From an uncultured Carboxylicivirga sp. (GTDB lineage: Bacteria > Bacteroidota > Bacteroidia > Bacteroidales > Marinilabiliaceae): DNA of 64,000 nucleotides. The translations under genes and the position numbers were made by a program. Of the stretch, positions 57,441-64,000 are shown one piece after another. The stretch's first letter is position 1; each line of letters opens with the position of its first letter. The notes below the pieces were generated by a model. It was not told the DNA's origin and ran no database searches. It saw nothing but the letters and a program-made list of their open reading frames with translations. Location of the stretch: the NCBI GenBank assembly GCA_947503525.1, contig CANNEA010000002.1:496001-560000 (forward strand), read 5' to 3'.

Positions 57441-57454
57441 TGTCAATATTGACA
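57441..57454. promoter_or_regulatory. Perfect palindrome TGTCAATATTGACA
   Basis: A 14-base perfect palindrome about 50 bases upstream of the TPR/NTF2-like gene start. Its place fits a dimeric regulator's operator, but the regulator is unknown. Confidence 0.35.
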
Positions 57455-57549
57455 TAGTCACTTAAAAGTCAGCATGATATTATGACAAATGGGATACTAT
57501 TAAAGTGCAGTATATTTAAACAATATGTTTGAAAAGAGCAGAATACAAC

Positions 57550-57587
57550 AAGAGGGAGTTGCATTATGATTAATGCGACTCCCTCTT
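57550..57587 (-). terminator. Terminator after the GH92 gene
   Basis: AAGAGGGAGT (57550-57559) and ACTCCCTCTT (57578-57587) form a perfect stem with an inner GCATTA/TAATGC stem. On the minus strand it starts about 20 bases after the GH92 stop codon; the following T-run is weak. Confidence 0.7.
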
Positions 57588-57607
57588 GGCAGTTTTATTT
57601 ATTTAGA

Positions 57608-59875
57608 TTATTTACTCATTGAAGGCGGTAGATTATTGCCACCCCATGAAGTATTTGCTTGCGCGCCCATTACTAATTTTAATGTACCACCTTCTAACAT
57701 ATCTGCATGACTAAACCATGACTGGTTTAATTCCACACCATTTAAAGTGGCACTTTGTACATATATATTAGACTTTGAATTGTTTTCGGCAATAATATTG
57801 AATGTTTTACCATTACCCATTTTTATCTCAGCCTTATCAACTAAAGGTGTACCAATGCTATAGTTTCCATCGGCAGGATTAACTGGGTAAAAACCCATTG
57901 AACTAAGTACATACCAGGCCGACATTTGTCCACAGTCCTCATTACCGCATAAGCCATCCACTTCAGTTGTGTACATTGTTCGCATAATTTCATTGGCCTT
58001 TTCCGCAGATTTCCATTGTTTTCCAACATAATTGTACATGTAGGCGACATGATGACTTGGTTCGTTTCCATGGGCATATTGTCCGATTAAGCCACTTATG
58101 TCCGGTGAAGCATGTTCGCCTTTTACACCTTCATCAATAATAAAAAGCGAATCTAATTTTTGTACAAAGGCATCATTTCCGCCATGCAACTCAATCAATC
58201 CTTGTATATCATGTGGAACGAACCATGAGTATTGCCAAGCATTACCTTCTGTATATTCGTCATCACGATGGCTCGAGAAAAGAGGATTAAAATTTTCTTT
58301 CCACTTGCCGTTTGGATGCTTTCCTCTCATAAATCCGGTTGAAGCATCAAAGTGATTTTTATAGAATGCAGCGCGTTCAATAAATGTATTATAGATTTCA
58401 TCTTCACCCAAAGACTTGGCCATTTCTGCAATACACCAATCATCATAAGCATATTCTAAGGCCTTTGATACAGATTCATTTTCCAATTCGGCCGGGATGT
58501 AACAGTATTCACGAAGAGGTTTTAGTCCGCCTTTATCTTGCATGGCACTTTTCACCATTGCGTCCAGTAATTCTTTACCATCTATATCTTTAATAATTCC
58601 TTTCTGCCATGCGTCCAGAATAACAGGAATTGAATGGTAACCAATCATACAGTTGGTTTCACTACCTACCAGTTCCCAAACAGGAAGTAATCCTCCTTCG
58701 CGATAAATGGCCATAAATGAATGGATAAAATCAGAGACTTTATCCTCATGAATCATTGTAAATAATGGATGATTAGCCCTGAAGGTATCCCATAATGAGA
58801 ATACAGTGTAACGATCGAAACCATTTGCAACGTTCACCTTACCATCCAAACCTTTGTATTCTTGTTTGAGATCGGAATGCATAGTTGGCGCAATCATACT
58901 GTGATATAGAGCTGTATAAAATATAGTTTTTACATCTTCCTCATTTGTTTCAACATTTATCTTTCCAAGCTGATCTTCCCATAATTGAGAAGCTGCTTTT
59001 CGTTGCTTATTAAAATCCCAATGCGGAATTTCATTATTTATACTTAGTTCTGAACCTTCTAAACTAGCTGATGATAATCCAACTTTAAGCAATAATGGCT
59101 CGTTTGTTTTTGCGTCAAAAGATAAAAGTCCTTGAACGTAAACGCCTTTGGCAGTGCCTGAGTTTTTAGTTACACCTTGTTCAACTACCTTGAATTGCTT
59201 TACCGGTAGATTACTTTCTAATGTAAAATATACCCATTGCTCTTCAGACCAACCTTTTGATTTACGATAGCCGGTGAATTTGGTGTCTGAAATTTGTGTT
59301 ATATAGGTTTCTACGGGAGCATCCCAATTAATGGCATAACCTAAATCTATAACAACCATTGCTTCCTCATCTTTACTAAAGGTATATTTGTGGAACCCAA
59401 CACGAGGGGAAGCTGTTAGTTCAACCTGGATTCCAGTGTCGTCTAATAAGGTTTTAAAATAACCCGGACTAGCTACTTCGTTTGTTTTGGTGTACGGACT
59501 TTTATAATCGTCAAGCAAGTTTTTGCCTTTGGTATCTGCATTAGGAACGATTGTTTTAGTGGTTGGTAACACCATTATGTCACCTAAATCACCTATACCT
59601 GTTCCGCTTAAGCACATATGAGCAAAGCCGCTTAATTCTGTTGATGAGGTATGATAGCCTGATACCCAATCCCATCCTTCAACGCCATTTACCGGGCTCA
59701 ACTGAACCATACCAAAAGGAGTTGTGGCGCCTGGAAAAACATGACCATGACCACCCGTGCCAATAAATGGATCAACATAATTTGTTAAAGGAGTAGTCGA
59801 TTCTTGTTGCTCTGGAGTTTGGCAAGCCCCAAACAGAATTAGCAAAATAAAACTGGCAAAGTATGTTTGTTTCAT
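57608..59875 (-). CDS. GH92-family alpha-1,2-mannosidase-like lipoprotein
   Basis: 755 residues. The signal peptide ends in LFGAC, giving a lipoprotein. The signature VDPFIGTGGHGHVFPGATTP lies at residues ~33-52, and the second half has YRVFSLWDTFRANHPL-like and CGNEDCGQMSAWYVLSSMGFYPVNPA motifs of GH92. These calcium-dependent enzymes remove alpha-mannose from N-glycans or mannans. The ROK kinase is encoded upstream. A TACTTTTG -7 candidate at 59956-59963 could be its promoter. Confidence 0.96.
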   Translation of the reverse strand: MKQTYFASFILLILFGACQTPEQQESTTPLTNYVDPFIGTGGHGHVFPGATTPFGMVQLSPVNGVEGWDWVSGYHTSSTELSGFAHMCLSGTGIGDLGDIMVLPTTKTIVPNADTKGKNLLDDYKSPYTKTNEVASPGYFKTLLDDTGIQVELTASPRVGFHKYTFSKDEEAMVVIDLGYAINWDAPVETYITQISDTKFTGYRKSKGWSEEQWVYFTLESNLPVKQFKVVEQGVTKNSGTAKGVYVQGLLSFDAKTNEPLLLKVGLSSASLEGSELSINNEIPHWDFNKQRKAASQLWEDQLGKINVETNEEDVKTIFYTALYHSMIAPTMHSDLKQEYKGLDGKVNVANGFDRYTVFSLWDTFRANHPLFTMIHEDKVSDFIHSFMAIYREGGLLPVWELVGSETNCMIGYHSIPVILDAWQKGIIKDIDGKELLDAMVKSAMQDKGGLKPLREYCYIPAELENESVSKALEYAYDDWCIAEMAKSLGEDEIYNTFIERAAFYKNHFDASTGFMRGKHPNGKWKENFNPLFSSHRDDEYTEGNAWQYSWFVPHDIQGLIELHGGNDAFVQKLDSLFIIDEGVKGEHASPDISGLIGQYAHGNEPSHHVAYMYNYVGKQWKSAEKANEIMRTMYTTEVDGLCGNEDCGQMSAWYVLSSMGFYPVNPADGNYSIGTPLVDKAEIKMGNGKTFNIIAENNSKSNIYVQSATLNGVELNQSWFSHADMLEGGTLKLVMGAQANTSWGGNNLPPSMSK

Positions 59876-60057
59876 AATAGCCTTCTTAGAATTTCATAAT
59901 TTATTTATACACAAATTCGAGATTCGAATAGTGAATGTCAATAGGATAATAGTAGCAAAAGTAACAAAATAGCTAGTGAGGTATAAGCCTGATTGTTAGC
60001 GAAACTTAAAAAGTACGTTGCAGCGTAATGTATTCGAGTTATTGAGGATAAAATAAA

Positions 60058-60081
60058 ATGAGCACCAAAACCGGTGCTCAT
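60058..60081 (-). terminator. Terminator of the ROK kinase gene
   Basis: ATGAGCACC (60058-60066) pairs perfectly with GGTGCTCAT (60073-60081). On the minus strand it runs into TTTTATTTTA, about 28 bases past the ROK stop codon. Confidence 0.88.
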
Positions 60082-60108
60082 TCACCTATGTGTTATTGGC
60101 TATATATT

Positions 60109-61074
60109 CTACTTTTCCAATTCCTTCCAAACTACAGCACTTGCTCCCAATACAGCAATTGTTGCTCCATCTAAACCGGAAGGTAAAAGCTTAACCTTAT
60201 TGCTATATAGAAAACACATGTTTGACTCCATATATTTTAGAGTTGGTTTAAATATATAGTCACCTGCCTGAGCAAGACCACCGAAAAGGAAGACAGCCTC
60301 CGGACTTGAGAATGCCACAAAATCTGCAATTGCTTTGCCCAGCATTTTTCCACATCTATCAAAGGCTTCTAATGCTAGCTTATCGTTTTTTTTCGCAGCA
60401 TCATATATCATTTTTGAAGTCAATTGTTCGGAGGGAACAGTTCTCAGTGCACTTTCCATTTTAGTATGAGCAATTAATTCTGACACCGTACGACATATGC
60501 CGCTTGCAGATGCATAGGTTTCTAAGCATCCTTTACGGCCACAGCCACACTCTCTTCCGTCAATTTCAGTAATAACATGTCCAAGTTCACCTGCAAAACC
60601 ATCATGTCCAAGAATCAGATTGCCATTGGCAACAATACCGCTTCCAACACCAGTTCCCAGCGTAAGCATTATAAAGTCTTTCATTCCTCTAGCTGCTCCA
60701 TACATCATTTCGCCAACTGCTGCTGAATTTGCATCATTGGTTAAAACAATAACAGGGTAATCGTAGTAACTTTTGAGTAACTCAACCAGAGGAATTTTAC
60801 CCCCCCAGCCAAGATTCGAGGCCCCTATTATTTCACCAGTATAATAATTACTACTTGGGGCTCCTACTCCTATACCTTTAATGTCAAGCTGTTCATCTAA
60901 TTCTAATACCGTTTCATTGATTTTAGCTGTAAGAGCATCTAAATAATGCTTAATATCGGTATGTGTCAATGTAGGAGTTGAAGATTCGGCTAACAAATTT
61001 CCATCTCTATCAACAATTCCTATTACTGTATTTGTTCCTCCTATGTCAATCCCAATTGCTACTTCTGTATTCAT
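60109..61074 (-). CDS. ROK-family sugar kinase (glucokinase-like)
   Basis: 321 residues. The ATP-binding start GIDIGGTNTVIGIV is followed by the ROK zinc motif with CGCGRKGCLE, and TLGTGVGSGIV and GHVITEIDGREC. ROK proteins without an N-terminal HTH are sugar kinases; glucose, mannose or N-acetyl sugars are all possible. It may phosphorylate mannose released by the GH92 enzyme, but it ends in its own terminator, so the link is only by proximity. Confidence 0.93.
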   Translation of the reverse strand: MNTEVAIGIDIGGTNTVIGIVDRDGNLLAESSTPTLTHTDIKHYLDALTAKINETVLELDEQLDIKGIGVGAPSSNYYTGEIIGASNLGWGGKIPLVELLKSYYDYPVIVLTNDANSAAVGEMMYGAARGMKDFIMLTLGTGVGSGIVANGNLILGHDGFAGELGHVITEIDGRECGCGRKGCLETYASASGICRTVSELIAHTKMESALRTVPSEQLTSKMIYDAAKKNDKLALEAFDRCGKMLGKAIADFVAFSSPEAVFLFGGLAQAGDYIFKPTLKYMESNMCFLYSNKVKLLPSGLDGATIAVLGASAVVWKELEK

Positions 61075-61174
61075 ATTATTTTACTTAAAGTTTAGTGTTG
61101 CAAAAGTGCTTACAATTTAGGTGAGGCAATTAAAGCTATGTACAATTAAATAGCACTAGTGATTAATCGTATGA

Positions 61175-61345
61175 ATTCTAAGGCCTACAAAACCTCATTA
61201 TGTATTTGATGATGCAGGAATAAGCATTGCTAACTTGCTGCCAATAAGCGGCATAAAAGAACTGTTCGAATTATCTCCTTACTTTACAACTAGTTTAAAA
61301 TACAAAGATTTGTTTCGAAAAGATAAGTTCAAGTCAAAGCAATAG
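61175..61345 (+). pseudogene. Possible coding remnant without a start codon
   Basis: A 56-codon open frame follows an in-frame TGA at 61172 and ends in TAG at 61343. It reads as plausible protein (RPTKPHYVFDDAGISIANL, then ISGIKELFELSPYF) with no Met to start from. It fills the ~320-base gap between the ROK and outer-membrane protein genes. No family was recognised and it could be chance. Confidence 0.3.
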
Positions 61346-61396
61346 TATTATTGCTACTTGTAGAGAATCAATTGTTGGTTAAGAGGAAGAGTAAAA

Positions 61397-62374
61397 TCAG
61401 AACATCTTAGTGCCCCAAAGCCCTTTTTGTCGGCTTTGTCGTTTGCCAAAAAACCAGTTGATGTCTATTAACGGATATATAACTGTGGAACCAGGAGTGT
61501 TGTATTTACCATACGATAGTACATATCCTATGGATAATGATAGGTTAGATAAAATAAAGGTTTGTAGTTCAGTGGTTTGTTCAAAAGCATGATTGCCCGT
61601 GAAATTGCCATAGAAGTATTTTAATCCTCCTCCTAACATTAGTTGACTGTTAATTTGCCAGTCAGCACGGACTTTTGCAAAAGCTGTTCCACCCGTTCCG
61701 GTTAAAGCCGGGCTTCGATTGGTCAAAAGGTGTTCTTCAATTTCTTTCAGGCCAGAGTCTCCAAAAGCATAACCAAAATCAAATCCAATCCCGGCAGTCA
61801 AAATAACAAATGGCTGCTCTCTACTGCACCTATTATCTTTTGAAATATAACGGCTAAAAATTAATTCGTTTTTCATTGAAAGAACAAAAGGAATTTGAGC
61901 CGTTGAATCTACGATGCTGTTAAAATCTCGTTTTTTCGCCCAATGAAATCCTGGTGTAGCCGAATAGAGTCCATGTTTACTTGCTACATGCCAGGCTCCG
62001 TTAGCCCACCTTTTTTTTATGGCAATATTTGGCACCCAATAATTTAATGGCAAAACTGAGGATAACTCAACTCCTTGCTTATAACTGTACCTCGATGGAG
62101 AAGTGATACTAATATTTCCTGCACCGGGATAAACAGTATTTGCCGTTTCATGATGCCAAAGTAAATCATCTCGCGCATCGTTCTGGCGCGCACCTCTTGG
62201 TTGAATTGGATTAAAGGCGTTGGTGTTTTTATCTTGTTCGTAGGCTTTTTGTTGCCGTTTTCTTATTTCTCGTTTCGAGGTCCCTTTGTTTTTCTTATAC
62301 TTTTTTTGCCCATGAGCAGACATTGCAAAGGTAAGAATGCAGATCAAAAGAGATATTTTTAGCACTGGGCGCAT
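61397..62374 (-). CDS. Outer-membrane beta-barrel-like protein, unknown
   Basis: 325 residues with a signal peptide (ILTFAMSAHGQ). A strongly basic stretch follows (KKYKKNKGTSKREIRKRQQ). The rest has alternating hydrophobic strands with many aromatic residues (SYKQGVELSSVLPLNYWVPN, SLSIGYVLSYGKY), as in small barrels. The C-terminus GKRQSRQKGLWGTKMF ends in Phe, which would suit a barrel insertion signal. No family was recognised. Confidence 0.75.
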   Translation of the reverse strand: MRPVLKISLLICILTFAMSAHGQKKYKKNKGTSKREIRKRQQKAYEQDKNTNAFNPIQPRGARQNDARDDLLWHHETANTVYPGAGNISITSPSRYSYKQGVELSSVLPLNYWVPNIAIKKRWANGAWHVASKHGLYSATPGFHWAKKRDFNSIVDSTAQIPFVLSMKNELIFSRYISKDNRCSREQPFVILTAGIGFDFGYAFGDSGLKEIEEHLLTNRSPALTGTGGTAFAKVRADWQINSQLMLGGGLKYFYGNFTGNHAFEQTTELQTFILSNLSLSIGYVLSYGKYNTPGSTVIYPLIDINWFFGKRQSRQKGLWGTKMF

Positions 62375-62504
62375 AGGTATTTATCAATTATAACGTTGAA
62401 GGAATAAAATTTAGTCTTACCCGGCCGTAATTAATTCATTAGTGTAGTTTTTTAATTGATGAATTGAACCTTTTGGTGGAAGTTAAGGTTACTTTGGCGT
62501 AAAC

Positions 62505-62538
62505 TTAGGAAACTATTAATACAAAAATAGTTTCCTAA
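62505..62538 (+). promoter_or_regulatory. TetR operator, perfect palindrome
   Basis: TTAGGAAACTATT (62505-62517) and AATAGTTTCCTAA (62526-62538) are perfect 13-bp inverted arms with an 8-base centre. A third half-site AGTTTCCTA lies at 62547-62555. They sit just before the tetR start at 62566, so self-repression and control of the downstream tolC are likely. A TATTTTCG near 62554 resembles the -7 element with one mismatch. Confidence 0.8.
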
Positions 62539-62565
62539 ACCAAATAAGTTTCCTATTTTCGCAAC

Positions 62566-63192
62566 ATGGAAGAAAAACGCCAAAATATTATTTCTAAAGC
62601 TTTTGATCTGTTTCGCCAATACGGGATCAAGAGTGTTAGTATGGACGACTTAGCCCGGGAACTAGGCATGTCGAAGAAGACATTGTATCAACATGTATCA
62701 GATAAAAATGAATTAGTAGAATCGGTAATCGAATTTCTTATGAAGTTTTTAGAAGAGTCATTCTCCATATTTAATGACCGTAGTTTAGGAGCCATAGAAC
62801 AATATTTCGAATTCAGAAATAGAGTACAACCGTCGAACGGACGCTTCCAGCCAACTTTAGAGTATGATATGAAAAAATATTACCCGGCTCTTCTTCAGGA
62901 AATAAATGAGCAAAAGTTTCAGCTGGTTTATTCTGCTAATCTGTCAAATTTAAAGCAAGGCAAAGAAGAGGGGGTCTATAATGATGATATCAATGAGCAC
63001 GTTATAGCACGTATTCTGGTTTCGTTTCATTTATACACATTCGATCCTAATAATGGAATATTTACCGATGCTGAAATATTGGATGACAAACTGTTTGAAG
63101 AGGTCTATAAATATCACTTTAGAGGAATTTGTACATCAAAGGGAATGGACGAATTACAACGTTTGTTCTGTGATAATAATGAAAAAGAATAA
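62566..63192 (+). CDS. TetR/AcrR-family transcription regulator
   Basis: 208 residues. The N-terminal HTH (KRQNIISKAFDLFRQYGIKSVSMDDLARELGMSKKTLYQHVSDK is the full family pattern in order) is followed by a helical ligand-binding domain with no closer match. It lies 21 bases before the TolC-like gene on the same strand, the usual arrangement for RND efflux operons, and it has a palindromic operator just upstream. Confidence 0.96.
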   Translation: MEEKRQNIISKAFDLFRQYGIKSVSMDDLARELGMSKKTLYQHVSDKNELVESVIEFLMKFLEESFSIFNDRSLGAIEQYFEFRNRVQPSNGRFQPTLEYDMKKYYPALLQEINEQKFQLVYSANLSNLKQGKEEGVYNDDINEHVIARILVSFHLYTFDPNNGIFTDAEILDDKLFEEVYKYHFRGICTSKGMDELQRLFCDNNEKE

Positions 63193-63213
63193 ATAACTAT
63201 AAAACACACAACT

Positions 63214-64000
63214 ATGAAACGAGTATCATTGGTGATACTATGTATTGGCTTTCTGAGTATGGGTTTAAGTAAAGCCCAGAACAATGAAGCTATCTCATTC
63301 AGTTTGCAAGAGGCGATTGATTATGCAATGGATAACGCATATCAAAAGATAAGTGCAGATTATGATGTAGAAGCAGCTAAAAAGAAACTGTGGGAATCGA
63401 TTGCAATTGGATTACCGCAAGTTGATGGATCTGCAGCATACAATCACAGTTTAGATTTGCCGGTAAGCTTATTGCCGGTCGAGATTCTTCCTCCTGATAA
63501 TTGGCCACCCGGAACACAACCCGGTGACAAGATACCAGTATCATTTGCAACAGCTTTTGATGCGAATTACAGTCTAGCCGTTAGTCAGCTTTTGTTCGAT
63601 GGATCCTACATTGTAGGCTTACAAGCAAGTAAGGTTTTTCTTAAACTTAATGAAGAACAACGTGAGAAGGCCGAAATTGAAATTAGAAATACTGTATTTC
63701 AGGCGTATTATGTTGCCATGACGGCAAAAGAAAACGTGGCAACCTTTAAGAAAAGTCTTGAGGTTAATAAGAAGACTTTAGCAGAAACCAAGGCGTATTT
63801 CGATAATGGTTTTCGCGAGTTGATTGATGTTTCTCAAATTGAGTTATTGGTGAGTAACGGAGAAATCAGACTTTTAGAAGTGGAGCGAAGTTTTGATGTG
63901 GCGATTGCTTTATTAAAATTTAGTATTGGAATGAACCTTGATCAGGAATTGAATCTGACCGATAACATGGAAACCATGTTGGCTAATGTGGCGATTTATA
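63214..64000 (+). CDS. TolC-family outer-membrane efflux channel, 3' end beyond window
   Basis: 262 residues are visible from the ATG at 63214; the gene runs past the window end. A signal peptide (LSMGLSKAQ) is followed by the TolC/OEP start ISFSLQEAIDYAMDNAYQ. Long amphipathic helices follow (NTVFQAYYVAMTAKENVATF, LAETKAYFDNGFRELIDVSQIE), with a beta segment of aromatic character. It would form the outer-membrane channel of an RND pump whose other genes probably lie beyond 64000. Confidence 0.92.
   Translation, partial: MKRVSLVILCIGFLSMGLSKAQNNEAISFSLQEAIDYAMDNAYQKISADYDVEAAKKKLWESIAIGLPQVDGSAAYNHSLDLPVSLLPVEILPPDNWPPGTQPGDKIPVSFATAFDANYSLAVSQLLFDGSYIVGLQASKVFLKLNEEQREKAEIEIRNTVFQAYYVAMTAKENVATFKKSLEVNKKTLAETKAYFDNGFRELIDVSQIELLVSNGEIRLLEVERSFDVAIALLKFSIGMNLDQELNLTDNMETMLANVAIY

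Overview
The window looks like chromosomal DNA of an AT-rich Bacteroidota species, probably from the Bacteroidales/Marinilabiliales side of the phylum; the order is an inference. Direct support comes from a SusC/SusD pair with a hybrid two-component regulator, a protein ending in a type IX secretion sorting domain, many lipoproteins with a Cys after a short signal peptide, TAnnTTTG-type -7 promoter elements, few Shine-Dalgarno sites, and a methylmalonyl-CoA mutase operon typical of propionate-forming Bacteroidota. No phage, integrase, transposase, CRISPR array or rRNA operon was found.

Layout. 1-5164 (minus): a tight operon of M48 metalloprotease, ABC1/UbiB-like kinase, an unknown lipoprotein and an App1-type phosphatidate phosphatase (cut by the window edge). 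5493-25037: a polysaccharide utilisation locus (PUL). On the minus strand are susC, susD, an esterase, a GH2 beta-galactosidase and a GH30 enzyme. On the plus strand are the hybrid two-component regulator, a SusE-like lipoprotein, a serine hydrolase, a type IX-secreted three-module protein, and the 3' remnant of a CE1/LpqC-like esterase. Galactose-rich glycan (beta-1,6-galactan of the arabinogalactan type) is the best substrate guess. 25030-27976: a nucleoside salvage operon with a sugar/nucleoside carrier, ribokinase and nucleoside hydrolase. 28153-30079: a tRNA with CAT anticodon, a pterin dehydratase and small membrane proteins.

30149-36808 is the most unusual part. It holds an octaheme cytochrome c of the tetrathionate-reductase family, a membrane cytochrome b, three exported rhodanese proteins (five rhodanese domains in total) and an O/P-type porin, divergent from a Crp/FNR-like regulator. 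Together they suggest a periplasmic respiratory or detoxifying system for sulfur (or Se/Te) compounds. 37046-39585 holds a two-gene unit of a TPR-membrane protein and a TPR-AAA ATPase. 39586-42061 is a gene-poor, decayed stretch with a hypothetical gene, a pseudogene and a duplicated terminator.

42062-50926 is mixed housekeeping: CDGSH/ferredoxin protein, fused SpmA-SpmB, DUF1080-like protein, flavin-binding protein, DnaG primase, S41 peptidase, a broken GNAT acetyltransferase, a cold-shock-domain protein, a membrane LytTR regulator and a MotA/ExbB-like membrane protein. 51006-55471 carries both methylmalonyl-CoA mutase subunits with a four-helix-bundle protein between them. 55656-62374 has a YdcZ-like transporter, a TPR/NTF2-like protein, a GH92 alpha-mannosidase, a ROK sugar kinase and an outer-membrane-like protein. 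62505-64000 starts an efflux operon: TetR regulator with a clear palindromic operator, then a TolC-like channel cut by the window end.
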